A DNA stretch of 39,430 bases, taken from positions 1 through 39,430 of the IMG/VR virus record IMGVR_UViG_3300010430_000189; one strand, given 5' to 3'. Each line of letters begins with the position of its first letter. Position 1 is the stretch's first letter. Of the stretch, positions 1 through 8,416 are shown piece by piece. Source of the DNA: a virus. Below the pieces are notes generated by a model, which saw only the letters and a list, made by a program, of their open reading frames with translations, was not told where the DNA came from and did not search any database. Made by a program: the position numbers and the translations under genes.

Positions 1-731
1 GTGCTCAAGGACAACAAGGAGCTCAAGGTGCTCAAGGACAACAAGGAGCTCAAGGTGCCGAAGGACAACAAGGAAATACTGGTGCTCAAGGACAACAAGG
101 AGCTCAAGGTACTGAAGGACAGCAAGGCTCTACAGGTACAGGAGCACAGGGTGCACAAGGACTACAAGGTGCACAAGGATTACAAGGTGCACAAGGATCT
201 GGTTCATCTATGAATATAGGTGATGCTAGTATATTACAACAACAAGTTGGTACTGTTCTTGTAATTCCTGGAGCCGGAGGTGGTACTCCAACAGTAACAG
301 CGGTGGCATTCGACCTTTATATTGATACCACTACATTAGCAGTGCCAAATGGAATTACACAAACTAATCCCTATGCAGCATCGTTAGGTCTTGCTACTGG
401 ATTAGAAGTATCAGATGATAAGTGGTATGAAATTATATTTACATTAAACATAAAGGCGCCAAGTGGTGGAGCAGGTTGGCAAGCAAGTGGCCAACTAGGT
501 GCTATAGATAGTGTATCTACAGTTACCGCGTTGCTTCAGTTTGATATTGAACCATACCCACCTGGGGTATTTCACCAAGAGCCAATAACTATTAGGCATT
601 ATGCACAGCTTAAGAATACTGACCAAGTCTTTATACGAATAACAAATGGTGTAGGTTCGCCTGCATGGGAGGTTGTTGATTCTAACCTATCAGTAGCTAA
701 GTCAAATGTACTATTCGCGCAGGTTCCATAA
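1..731 (+). CDS. Collagen-like repeat fibre protein, 5'-truncated
   Basis: The open frame (frame 3) is already open at the left edge of the window and runs to the stop at 729-731, so only the last 242 residues are visible. From position 3 to about 197 it reads as Gly-X-Y triplets rich in Gln, Ala and Glu (AQGQQGAQG-type units), with one break near 138-143, followed by a Ser/Gly linker. The remaining 174 or so residues form a non-repetitive, beta-rich C-terminal domain. This is the usual plan of a trimeric phage fibre: a collagen-like shaft with a globular tip that could bind the host surface. An ATG at 210 lies inside the frame but is most likely not the start, because the repeats upstream are in the same frame. 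The true N-terminus and attachment domain lie outside the window. Role as a fibre is inferred from architecture. Confidence 0.75.
   Translation, partial: AQGQQGAQGAQGQQGAQGAEGQQGNTGAQGQQGAQGTEGQQGSTGTGAQGAQGLQGAQGLQGAQGSGSSMNIGDASILQQQVGTVLVIPGAGGGTPTVTAVAFDLYIDTTTLAVPNGITQTNPYAASLGLATGLEVSDDKWYEIIFTLNIKAPSGGAGWQASGQLGAIDSVSTVTALLQFDIEPYPPGVFHQEPITIRHYAQLKNTDQVFIRITNGVGSPAWEVVDSNLSVAKSNVLFAQVP
3..197 (+). repeat. Tandem coding repeat (27-nt then 18-nt units) encoding collagen triplets
   Basis: Five consecutive 27-base units start at 3, 30, 57, 84 and 111. Each encodes nine residues with Gly at every third position. After a six-base interruption (138-143), three 18-base units follow at 144, 162 and 180. 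The first, second and fourth 27-base units encode identical peptides, so the array probably expands and contracts by slippage or recombination. Confidence 0.85.
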
Positions 732-739
732 ATAAGTAT

Positions 740-775
740 CTTAAACAATTATTATATTTAAAGTATAATAATAAA
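740..775 (+). promoter_or_regulatory. Intergenic AT hairpin element, copy 1
   Basis: A perfect 9-base-pair AT stem (748-756 with 764-772, seven-base loop) lies just after the collagen-like gene and 13 bases before the next ATG. The stretch 740-775 closely resembles 9641-9677, which also sits just after a structural gene. It may be a weak terminator, an RNA processing site or part of a promoter; the sequence does not decide which. Confidence 0.35.
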
Positions 776-785
776 CAGACATAAT

Positions 786-1298
786 ATGCAAAAAGAAAAT
801 AACGAAAGTTTAACTGAGGAGGTTACTACCGTTACGCATTACCAATGGATTAAGGGTGATAATAGTGGTGGCATAGTTACCATTAAAGATACTGATGATC
901 AGTGGATTAATTTTAACGAAGGAGGTAAATTAGCAAAAGATTTAAAAGATGAATTTCTTCAAGTCTTAGATGCTGATATTGCTAATGAGTTTATAAAACC
1001 ACAGCCTATAGCAATTATACCACCAACTATTGAAAAAGTTAAACCATCTATTGATTCACCTATCCGAGTTTTATTTAATAAACAAAAGAAAAATAATAAA
1101 GTAAAACTTCTTTTAGAATTTCCTATAAACATTCCAACAAAAGGCGTTTATGAATTAATGAGTACATCATTTGATAAAGAAGAAGTTGATGAAAAGTTAC
1201 ATGACTTTATTGTAGATCAATTAGATGGAGATGAAATTACTGATTGTTTATTTAATAGTATTAAATCATTAATCGAGAGCAAGTACAAAGGCGAATAG
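786..1298 (+). CDS. Hypothetical phage protein (170 aa)
   Basis: I do not recognise this protein. It starts with a charged, Glu-rich segment. A short beta-type segment around residues 18-50 contains the motifs YQWIKGDNSGG and DDQWINFNEGG, and a proline-rich linker follows at about 70-90. The C-terminal half is mixed helix and strand, ending in a Lys-rich tail. There is no signal peptide or membrane segment. The ATG is preceded by A/T-rich sequence without a Shine-Dalgarno site, as for most genes here. It is the first of five small genes between the collagen-like fibre gene and the large tail genes. The paired WI(K/N)xxxxGG motifs could be a small internal duplication. Confidence 0.7.
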   Translation: MQKENNESLTEEVTTVTHYQWIKGDNSGGIVTIKDTDDQWINFNEGGKLAKDLKDEFLQVLDADIANEFIKPQPIAIIPPTIEKVKPSIDSPIRVLFNKQKKNNKVKLLLEFPINIPTKGVYELMSTSFDKEEVDEKLHDFIVDQLDGDEITDCLFNSIKSLIESKYKGE

Positions 1299-1315
1299 CA
1301 CACTTTATAAGTAGT

Positions 1316-1324
1316 AATATATAA
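1316..1324 (+). promoter_or_regulatory. Candidate phage promoter motif AATATATAA
   Basis: The motif AATATATAA is followed by a TAAAATT-like stretch and sits 13 bases before the ATG at 1338. It is one of eight identical intergenic copies and resembles the T4 late promoter box TATAAATA. Confidence 0.35.
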
Positions 1325-1337
1325 TAAAATTAATCAT

Positions 1338-1724
1338 ATGAACGAGACTACAACACAAACAATACCTAATCGTCGCCAAAGAAGAATGGCAATGAAGCAT
1401 CAAGGAATTCTAAAAATGAAAAGTAAATTATCATTAAAAGATTGGATTAAAGTATGCAAACAAACTAGAGAAAAAGGGCATGAGATCCATACTGCTAATA
1501 CTGAAGCTGCTGAAAAAACAATTTATGCTGGATTAGAAGCTGCCGAAAACATTCATATTAGTAGATGGAAAGAAGAAGGGTATACTGATAAAGAAATAGA
1601 AAAATTAAGAGAAGCATATTCTCTTCTAATGATTAAAGATAAATCTACTTGGCATACTGATAAAAAAGTTGCCAGAAAAACAATTAAGGAATTAGCATCT
1701 ACATTACACAAAAGAAAATCATAA
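1338..1724 (+). CDS. Hypothetical basic helical protein (128 aa)
   Basis: The protein is not recognised. It is Lys/Arg-rich and predicted almost wholly helical. It begins with a strongly basic patch (NRRQRRMAMKHQ, residues 11-22) that could bind nucleic acid, followed by helices with alternating charges such as TDKEIEKLREAY. There is no membrane segment. Its ATG lies 13 bases downstream of an AATATATAA motif, so it may open a transcript. The next gene starts directly after its stop codon, so the two are probably cotranscribed and translationally coupled. Confidence 0.7.
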   Translation: MNETTTQTIPNRRQRRMAMKHQGILKMKSKLSLKDWIKVCKQTREKGHEIHTANTEAAEKTIYAGLEAAENIHISRWKEEGYTDKEIEKLREAYSLLMIKDKSTWHTDKKVARKTIKELASTLHKRKS

Positions 1725-2057
1725 ATGATTAAGATAGTTTTAGAGCCTGCTAGAAATGGCGTAATTAAAAAGGTCATTGATGACAATCACGGTGGAGGTA
1801 GAGAACACTTTACTTCAACTGATGTTTATGAAGAAGGTGCAGAAGATAAAAATGAATATACTTATATAAAAAGATTCTTTTTTGACTTGTGCGATGATAT
1901 AGGGCTAAATCTTGGTAATAAATTTGATAAAAATGTATTAGACATTAATACACAGTGGGGATCTCATTATGAACCTACTGCTAAAGATATTGAGTTTAAA
2001 ATAAAAAGACTTAAGAGTGAGCTTAAGGAATTAGAAGAATGGAAGAAGAACATATAG
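1725..2057 (+). CDS. Hypothetical protein (110 aa)
   Basis: The protein is not recognised. It is acidic, with a Gly/His-rich patch (NHGGGREHF) near residues 21-29. A C-terminal helix of about 25 residues (KDIEFKIKRLKSELKELEE) has heptad-like Ile/Leu spacing and probably forms a coiled coil, suggesting oligomerisation. The start abuts the preceding stop codon with no gap. The end overlaps the next gene by 19 bases in a different frame, a compact arrangement typical of phage operons. Confidence 0.7.
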   Translation: MIKIVLEPARNGVIKKVIDDNHGGGREHFTSTDVYEEGAEDKNEYTYIKRFFFDLCDDIGLNLGNKFDKNVLDINTQWGSHYEPTAKDIEFKIKRLKSELKELEEWKKNI

Positions 2058-2431
2058 AATTTAACTTCATATACTCTAGTGATGCATTGCGCGTTAAGAC
2101 ATTTTTAGGGAACGTTCCTAGAAGTATGGAGTGTATAAATTACATGGATATATTTAACAAGCTTACTAAAAATGACTTTTATCAATTTGAACCATCTGAC
2201 GCCGTGGTCTCATCTTATTTAATGAGGCAATTACAAAACGCGATATCTCGTAACTTATCTACTACAATATTTTATGTATTAGGAAATCTTAATAAAGAAA
2301 CCGTTGGTGGAATCAAACAATACGTAGAATCATTATCCACTAAACCTATTACTTATAAAATTTATCATTCACCTGATATTACTGTCAACGGTACTGCTGA
2401 GCTATTCGATGACATAATAGAATTTGAATGA
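2039..2431 (+). CDS. Hypothetical protein (130 aa)
   Basis: The protein is not recognised. It has mixed alpha/beta composition, no membrane segment and no obvious catalytic motif. The start at 2039 overlaps the previous gene by 19 bases; an AAGGAA about ten bases upstream, inside that gene, could serve as its ribosome site. The end overlaps the next start as ATGA, so the pair is likely coupled in translation. An alternative start further in (Met at residue 30) is possible, but the conserved-looking N-terminal strand EFNFIYSSDAL favours the longer form. Confidence 0.65.
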   Translation: MEEEHIEFNFIYSSDALRVKTFLGNVPRSMECINYMDIFNKLTKNDFYQFEPSDAVVSSYLMRQLQNAISRNLSTTIFYVLGNLNKETVGGIKQYVESLSTKPITYKIYHSPDITVNGTAELFDDIIEFE

Positions 2432-2991
2432 AAACCCACAGAATATTTAATAAAGGACAATTTGTATATTGCTTATTAGCATCTCATACAAATCCTAATA
2501 TACTTTTGCCAGTCAAAGGTGTTATCTTAGATTCTAAATGGGATCCTGTAAATCCTCTTTATCAAATTCGTATTATTAAACTTTATGATAATATGAAATT
2601 TTTAAAACAACATTTCTTTGGAATGAATTTTAGACATGAATTTGAAAACAGAGCAAGAAAAATGATTCTTAAATCAGAGGACTTTAAAACTACTAAAGCA
2701 TTAGAGGATCGATTAAATGATAAAGACCGAGAGAGGTTTTATGTTGTGATAGAGTCTGTTATGTGCACAAAAACAAAAATTGGTCTTTCAGGATTATTTG
2801 AAAAGGTTCAGTTTTACATGATTTCTAAAAACCTAAAAGAAATTAGAGATATCTCTACTAGGTCATTTTTTAAAGGACCTCTTTCATTAGATAGTGTAAA
2901 AGAATTTGATGCCAAGTATAAAAAAGGGTGGGCTGACAAATTTGAAAGAAGTGGCTTAGACATAGATAAGTATCTTAACAGCTTAAGTTAA
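2428..2991 (+). CDS. Hypothetical protein (187 aa)
   Basis: The protein is not recognised. The N-terminal third (KGQFVYCLLASHTNP through YQIRIIKLYDN) looks like a small beta barrel or SH3-like fold. The middle is helical and highly charged (KDRERFYVVIESVM). The C-terminus is basic and helical (YKKGWADKFERS). It overlaps the previous gene by four bases (ATGA). It is the last of the five-gene block before the large tail genes, and an AATATATAA motif directly after its stop separates it from the next gene. Confidence 0.7.
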   Translation: MKTHRIFNKGQFVYCLLASHTNPNILLPVKGVILDSKWDPVNPLYQIRIIKLYDNMKFLKQHFFGMNFRHEFENRARKMILKSEDFKTTKALEDRLNDKDRERFYVVIESVMCTKTKIGLSGLFEKVQFYMISKNLKEIRDISTRSFFKGPLSLDSVKEFDAKYKKGWADKFERSGLDIDKYLNSLS

Positions 2992-2999
2992 ATATATAA
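2991..2999 (+). promoter_or_regulatory. Candidate phage promoter motif AATATATAA
   Basis: The motif AATATATAA directly follows the stop of the preceding gene and ends 15 bases before the ATG at 3015. It is well placed to start the long tail/baseplate transcript. A small AT hairpin (2998-3003 with 3007-3012) lies between the motif and the start codon. Confidence 0.4.
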
Positions 3000-3014
3000 A
3001 TAAAAATTATTTTT

Positions 3015-4904
3015 ATGTTTGGAGCACGTATGCAAAATAACCCTATTTCTAATGAGGAAGCCTGGGAAATACTTAATGCCAATGCAACCCCTGAAAACAA
3101 AGCTCAGCTGAATGCTGCAGTACCACCGAACCCAAGCAGCGAAACCCCAACAAGAAATGCAGTATTTGGTGGACAGAGCTCAGGCTTTGCGGCAGGTGTT
3201 GCTGATCGATTAAGTAGATCATTTTATTCAGAAGGGGCGGCGGCATCAGCAGAAACCGTAGCAAAAGGTATGGGAGATAATGAAATACCAAGATCTATTG
3301 CAAATAAGTATGCACTATTTAACTTCCAAGGATTTAATGGAAACTTAAGTACAAACCAAAAGGACAATTACAGAGACGTTCCTAATAATCCTTTAATGGG
3401 TGGAGATCGTGCTCATAATGTAACTATACCAAAAGTGTTGGAATATTTTGCAACTACCTATCCTAAAATATCTTATCAGGCTTCAGATTTTTTATATTCT
3501 AAATACTATAAAAAAATTCCTGTGAATCATCTTGTTACTCTAAGAAGATTTCCTACACCAATACAAGACAACATTTATAATCTAGGTGTTAGGATTGCAC
3601 CCTCTACTAAAGAAGAAAATGGAACTGATAATAACATAGAAGCTGAAGAAAGAGTTGATGCAACGCAAGTAGCCGGTGTAACTGCTGTAACCTATATGGG
3701 TGAAACTGCTGGTAATAAATTAGATGATCTTCTTAAGATGTCTTTTGGATTAAAATATAAACAACTTACTGGTGAAATGGAATCTATTGATACTGGTGAT
3801 CAAGGTGGTGGTTATACTAAGCAGCCTTTTTATAATAAGATAGGTAGTGTAGGTAGAGCAATAACAGATGTTAGTAAAGGTCAAACTGCTGGGTCTAAAT
3901 TTAGAGCACAGAATGGTACAGGTAGTTCTACTGCCGATAGATTAAATACTACTTATCCTAATTTTGTATTAGGTCCTGTTAATGTTGTAAATGAAACTCA
4001 AATACGAGATATGGGTTTAAAGTTTACTAATGATATTAAATTATCATTTGAATATGAACTTAGGTCATTAAGCTTTGTCAATCCTAAAGTAGCAATGATT
4101 GATGTTATTAGTAATATGTTAACTATGACAACAAATAACGCACAGTTCTTTGGCGGTGGTCATAGATATTATGGTAGTGCTGGATTTGTTGCTTCTGCGT
4201 TCGGTAATCCTTCTCTACTAAAGGCCGGTGATTTTTCAGGTTATATGGGTAGTATTGCTAAAGATGTTAATAAAGGTGTAAGTAATGTATTTGGAGACGC
4301 GGATGGCGGATTCTCAGCAGAGAGCATTGTTAAAGGTGGACTTAAGGCAGGGAAGCAAATGCTAGGTAATGCATTAGGGAAGATGCTAAAAGATATGATG
4401 GGTAGTACTGGTGGAACACAAGCAACTAAAGCTTTTATTAGCGGTGAACCTACTGGTGATTGGCATTTAACAATTGGTAATCCTCTTAACCCTATAGCAA
4501 TGATGGGTAATATGATTTGTGATAATTCAACTATGACTCTTGGTAAAGGTTTAGGCTATGATGATTTTCCAATGGAAGTTAAATTTGAAATAGATTTAAA
4601 GCATGGAAAGCCAAGAGATAAAGGTGATATAGAAAATATGTTTAATGCAGGGCAAGGTAGAATTTATGCATCTGCTCGTGGTGAAGAAGATATACTAAAT
4701 TTAGCAGGTGTAGAAGTAGAGACTTATGGATCAATACAAACTGGAACTACCAGTACATCACCATCACAAAGTGCAGCTACTAATGGTGCTCCTGCTTCTT
4801 CTGTTGGTAATGCAAATGTAAATACATCCCCATCGAATGGAAGTGATGGTGGGATAGATCCGCAATTAATAAGTAACGTAACATCTATGATGATTAACGG
4901 ATAA
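3015..4904 (+). CDS. Large tail/baseplate structural protein (629 aa), possibly tube-related
   Basis: This is the first gene of the tail block. The N-terminal 60 residues are Ala/Pro/Asn-rich and probably disordered. A central beta-rich region contains KIPVNHLVTLRRFPTPIQDN (about 171-190) and LSFEYELRSLSFVNPKVAMI. A Gly/Ala/Lys-rich linker (about 410-475) leads to a second compact domain with GEPTGDWHLTIGNPLNP and a following DDFPMEVKFEIDL strand, which looks like a tail-tube-type beta sandwich. The last 60 residues are a low-complexity Ser/Thr/Asn tail. I infer a tail-tube-adjacent or inner baseplate component because the LysM and hub genes follow directly, but I cannot name the T4 counterpart with confidence. 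There is no transmembrane helix. The start is preceded by A/T only. Confidence 0.6.
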   Translation: MFGARMQNNPISNEEAWEILNANATPENKAQLNAAVPPNPSSETPTRNAVFGGQSSGFAAGVADRLSRSFYSEGAAASAETVAKGMGDNEIPRSIANKYALFNFQGFNGNLSTNQKDNYRDVPNNPLMGGDRAHNVTIPKVLEYFATTYPKISYQASDFLYSKYYKKIPVNHLVTLRRFPTPIQDNIYNLGVRIAPSTKEENGTDNNIEAEERVDATQVAGVTAVTYMGETAGNKLDDLLKMSFGLKYKQLTGEMESIDTGDQGGGYTKQPFYNKIGSVGRAITDVSKGQTAGSKFRAQNGTGSSTADRLNTTYPNFVLGPVNVVNETQIRDMGLKFTNDIKLSFEYELRSLSFVNPKVAMIDVISNMLTMTTNNAQFFGGGHRYYGSAGFVASAFGNPSLLKAGDFSGYMGSIAKDVNKGVSNVFGDADGGFSAESIVKGGLKAGKQMLGNALGKMLKDMMGSTGGTQATKAFISGEPTGDWHLTIGNPLNPIAMMGNMICDNSTMTLGKGLGYDDFPMEVKFEIDLKHGKPRDKGDIENMFNAGQGRIYASARGEEDILNLAGVEVETYGSIQTGTTSTSPSQSAATNGAPASSVGNANVNTSPSNGSDGGIDPQLISNVTSMMING

Positions 4905-4918
4905 AATAAAAATATGAT

Positions 4919-5464
4919 ATGAATATTAAATCTCTTACATTAAAAAATACTTTATCTATTGAAAAGACTGGTGAATTATATTATGATTTAACTGCACCAT
5001 CATTTACGTATAAAAGAGAATTAGGTCTTAGGGGTATACATTATGTTACACAAGACCAAGCAGGGCGTATTGATAAAATAGCAATGCAGTACTTTGGCTC
5101 AAGCCAATTTGTTGATGCTATATGTATAGTCAATAATATTTTTAATCCATTTAGTGTAGCAGAAGGTGATGTGTTAGTAATACCAAATTTAAGAGAGCCT
5201 GATTTGGTTTATAGAAGACCTAATCCTGCATCTAGACCAAGTGTACAGCTGGCACAGTATACCAACACTGATAGGCAAAGCGTAAAAGATCAATCACGAG
5301 TTCAGAGATTAGCACAAAAAGCTAAAACAAAAAAGACAGGTGTTAAGGCACCAATACCACCAAACATGCTACAACAAGGACAAGATGCTAAAGTGTTTGA
5401 AGCTGGTAAAATCTTATTAGGTGCAAATTTACCAACAAGAAATAAAACCAAGACAAACAACTAA
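4919..5464 (+). CDS. LysM-domain baseplate protein (gp53-like or tail protein X-like)
   Basis: The protein has 181 residues. Residues about 42-89 form a LysM-like module: the opening strand YVTQDQAG, a helix DKIAMQYFGSSQ, a second helix around DAICIVNN, and the closing strand GDVLVIPN. In contractile tails, LysM modules occur in T4 gp53, a wedge protein that bridges neighbouring wedges, and in small tail X proteins next to the hub. The tail after residue 100 is basic and low in structure (QRLAQKAKTKKTG). The gene sits directly before the hub gene (three bases between stop and ATG), matching the LysM-hub-spike order common in tail clusters. LysM identification is fairly firm; equating it with gp53 is inference. 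Confidence 0.65.
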   Translation: MNIKSLTLKNTLSIEKTGELYYDLTAPSFTYKRELGLRGIHYVTQDQAGRIDKIAMQYFGSSQFVDAICIVNNIFNPFSVAEGDVLVIPNLREPDLVYRRPNPASRPSVQLAQYTNTDRQSVKDQSRVQRLAQKAKTKKTGVKAPIPPNMLQQGQDAKVFEAGKILLGANLPTRNKTKTNN

Positions 5465-5467
5465 ATT

Positions 5468-6982
5468 ATGTCAGGAGAAACTATAATTGACAGGAATATA
5501 TTAACGATCATAGAACCTACAATGGAATTAGATCCGTTAACAATACCTGATGTAGAAAGTGGTACAGAAAATTCAGATGGTGAAACTTCAAAAGAACCAT
5601 TATCAAAATCTTCTACTGCTGTACCTACTATTATAATTAATGGCTATAATGTACAAGTTGACCGCTTAAGTTTATTTGTATTAAATAATAAAGATTTTTA
5701 TCCTACATGTAAAATAATTTTTGCTGACAACGATGGTTTATTTACAGCAAGACATTATCCTAAAGATGGAGATCTTATACAAGTTAATATTAGGTCACAG
5801 GGTGATGAAACTACATATAAGCCAATAAGAATAGATTTTTCAGTGGTTGACTGTCAGCCTGCCGGTGGAGGTGGCGGAGAATCAGCTAGCAAATATTTAA
5901 TTACAGGTAGAATGTTTGTTCCAAAATTATTTACAGAATCTGTTCAATACGAAGAAGAAGTTACAAGCTTTGATGCCTTATTAAATATTGCTGAATCAAT
6001 GCAATTAGGTTATGCATCAAATGTTGAACAAACAGCAGATGTAATGAATTGGACAAATCCGAATGACACGACAGAAACATGGATACAAGATATTGTTGCA
6101 AATAGCTATTTAAGTGATGAAGCATTTTTTACAAGTTATATTGATCCTTATTATTATTTGACAATGGTTGATGTTAATAAATTATTTAGCCAAGAAGGTG
6201 CAATAGAGGCTAGTGAAACTTTTGCGCAAAATGCATTGGACACTGTTGGGGAAAGCGGTGCTGAAACAGGTGAAGCAACACCAATGCCATATATGTTAAG
6301 TAATATGACTCAATTCCAAGGTGGGTCTGGGTATATTTCTAAATATGAAATGGTTAATAAGAGTGGTGAAATTAGTAGAGAAAATGGTTATAAGAGATAT
6401 ACGCAGTATTGGGATTTGGAGGCTAAGGAATGGATTAGCGAATTTGTAGATCCTATAACCAATGATACTGAAGGAATGGTTCCAGCAACTAAAGGTAGGC
6501 TTGTGAACGGTGAAGTAGAAGGCCCAAGAAACGACCAAGTTAAATATAAATACTTAGGTACACAAGGAGATAATGTTCATCCTGAATTTCAATATAGCAA
6601 TGTATTAAATTATCAGAATATGACTGAGATTAAAAAGATGGGGATGATTATAGAATTAGATACTGTAAATCCTGCAATTACAAGATATAGTAGAATATAT
6701 TGCCAGATAATGGAATATGCAGCAGGTGTACAGGAAACTATATTAAAACCTGCCGCTGATTTAGATGGTGTTGAACAAGAAGAAGGTGCAGGGGCATTAC
6801 AGGAAAGAACCGGTGAAGATGGTGAAAATGATGCGTCAACATCTGGAAATCAAAATGGAGTTAAAAATGAATTCTTAACAGGATTTTATGTTGTGGATGG
6901 CGTAGAGTATTTATATTCAGCTCCAGGTCCTTTAAGAATGAAATTACATCTGTTAAGACGCGAGTATGTTCCAACGACCTAA
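5468..6982 (+). CDS. Baseplate hub protein (gp27/gpD-like)
   Basis: The 504-residue protein has, after a 50-residue acidic N-terminal extension, a beta-barrel region (about 53-130) with INGYNVQVDRLSLFVLNN and PKDGDLIQVNIRS. A Gly run (PAGGGGGESA) is followed by YLITGRMFVPKLF and FDALLNIAESMQLGYASN plus MNWTNPNDTTETWIQDI. That succession (strand, helix with early helix-breaking Gly, then an Asn/Trp segment) is characteristic of tail hub proteins that form the trimeric ring above the spike. A long insertion (about 240-340) and an acidic linker (about 425-470) precede the C-terminal strand FYVVDGVEYLYSAPG. The neighbouring LysM and spike genes support the call. No peptidase motif is visible. Confidence 0.6.
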   Translation: MSGETIIDRNILTIIEPTMELDPLTIPDVESGTENSDGETSKEPLSKSSTAVPTIIINGYNVQVDRLSLFVLNNKDFYPTCKIIFADNDGLFTARHYPKDGDLIQVNIRSQGDETTYKPIRIDFSVVDCQPAGGGGGESASKYLITGRMFVPKLFTESVQYEEEVTSFDALLNIAESMQLGYASNVEQTADVMNWTNPNDTTETWIQDIVANSYLSDEAFFTSYIDPYYYLTMVDVNKLFSQEGAIEASETFAQNALDTVGESGAETGEATPMPYMLSNMTQFQGGSGYISKYEMVNKSGEISRENGYKRYTQYWDLEAKEWISEFVDPITNDTEGMVPATKGRLVNGEVEGPRNDQVKYKYLGTQGDNVHPEFQYSNVLNYQNMTEIKKMGMIIELDTVNPAITRYSRIYCQIMEYAAGVQETILKPAADLDGVEQEEGAGALQERTGEDGENDASTSGNQNGVKNEFLTGFYVVDGVEYLYSAPGPLRMKLHLLRREYVPTT

Positions 6983-7009
6983 TAAATATAAAAACAATAC
7001 AAAAGTATC

Positions 7010-8416
7010 ATGAATGGAAATAATAATAATGCCAATGAGCTAGGAAATCCTTTTACAGCAGCAGGTGTTAGTGGATCTTCTTTAAATAGTGGATCATTTC
7101 CAACCGCGTATGATTTTGCAAAGAAATTTGTAAATCCTAAGAGTGCTAACGGGAGTGGTAATAATGGAGTTACTTCATTAGATGATCCTACATATTTAGG
7201 GTATAGTTTAATGTTTGATATTACATCACCGTTATTTAATGGTGCTATTGCAGGTAATCCTGCTATTGAGACAGGTGGCTCTGGTGGTAATTACCCACAA
7301 GATTCTGAATCTGCTATTTCATATCTTCTGCAGATAGGTGAAGCAAACCGAGTAGAATATTTAAAGGCATTTATACAGGGGTTATTAGAAATACAAAACA
7401 CAAGACCGTATTACTTTCAAACTATAGCTGGTTTATTAGAGGCTTGGGAAAAATCTACTAAGTTTGAAGAAGATCCTTTTACAGGAAGTGAAGGAGAAGA
7501 AGGTATTACTATAGGATGCCTAGAGGCCATAGATTTAAAAATAACTGCATTGTTTAATTTATATAGAATGGCCGTGTATGATGTACGATATAAAAGATTT
7601 GTTTTACCTAAAAATCTAATGAGGTTTGATGTTTATGTAAGTGTACATGAAATAAGAAAATTCAAAACAACAGTAAGAGGAGTTGAGGCAGCTGCTAACA
7701 CAGCAGAAACTAATTCTGCTACAGTTGTAAATGAAAATACTTCTCAGCTTAGATTTAAATTTACTCAATGTATATTTAATGCTGGTGCAAGTGGTAAAGT
7801 TTTTGAAGGTGTTACTAATACTGGTGGTACTGTAGCAACAACTGAAATGAAATGGGCTTATGGCCAGCTTGAAATGCTATCTCAATATTCTGGCTTTAAT
7901 ACATCACTTGAAGAAGATAAGAAGCAAACTGTAAGCTCACCAGATATGATAGGTAAACAGAAAAACTTCTTTAAAGATAAACTTGATGGCGTCGTGGACC
8001 AAGCCAAAGGGATTGGTGAGTCTGCATTAGCTAATCTTAAAGCAGCACCAGGTAATTTATTAGCAGCAGCACAGGCAAGAATAGGTGGTATAATTGATGG
8101 AGCAGTTTTAGGAAATGTATTTGGTTTACAAAATCAAATATTAGGTGCATTAACAAATCCAGGTATACTTAATGCTGCAGTAGGTGCAGCCTTACAGGGA
8201 AGCGGTTTAGGTGGAGCTAATGCTGGAAGTATAGCAGCTAGCTTAGGCGATGGTGCATTTGATCCAGCCGTAGCAATCGGGAGTTCATTAAATGGTTCTA
8301 CATCGGTCTTTGATCCATCAACAAATACTGCAGGTGGTTTAAATTCTGCTAATGCATTTGGACCATCAGGACCACCAGCAAATAACACTTTACAATCTTC
8401 AAATATATTTAACTAA
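7010..8416 (+). CDS. Tail/baseplate structural protein with Gly/Ala-rich C-terminus (468 aa)
   Basis: The first 70 residues are Asn/Gly/Ser-rich and probably flexible. The core (about 90-300) has helices (YLKAFIQGLLEIQN, GLLEAWEKS) and strands typical of tube or tube-initiator proteins (RFVLPKNLMRFDVYVSVHEI). From about 320 to 410 the chain becomes Ala/Gly/Leu-rich and weakly amphipathic (NLLAAAQARIGGIIDGAV, GILNAAVGAALQGSG) before a Ser/Asn-rich tail. That hydrophobic, small-residue stretch is unusual for a baseplate protein; it might line a channel, interact with a tape measure protein, or touch membrane. Its stop overlaps the next start as TAATG, so it is coupled to the spike gene. The exact role is unknown. 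Confidence 0.55.
   Translation: MNGNNNNANELGNPFTAAGVSGSSLNSGSFPTAYDFAKKFVNPKSANGSGNNGVTSLDDPTYLGYSLMFDITSPLFNGAIAGNPAIETGGSGGNYPQDSESAISYLLQIGEANRVEYLKAFIQGLLEIQNTRPYYFQTIAGLLEAWEKSTKFEEDPFTGSEGEEGITIGCLEAIDLKITALFNLYRMAVYDVRYKRFVLPKNLMRFDVYVSVHEIRKFKTTVRGVEAAANTAETNSATVVNENTSQLRFKFTQCIFNAGASGKVFEGVTNTGGTVATTEMKWAYGQLEMLSQYSGFNTSLEEDKKQTVSSPDMIGKQKNFFKDKLDGVVDQAKGIGESALANLKAAPGNLLAAAQARIGGIIDGAVLGNVFGLQNQILGALTNPGILNAAVGAALQGSGLGGANAGSIAASLGDGAFDPAVAIGSSLNGSTSVFDPSTNTAGGLNSANAFGPSGPPANNTLQSSNIFN

Noticed and set aside
1-213. An open frame in frame 1 reading Lys/Asp/Asn/Leu-rich repeats from a GTG
   Set aside because: It is a shadow of the collagen-like repeat; the Gly-X-Y frame (frame 3) continues into the 173-residue domain and explains the sequence.
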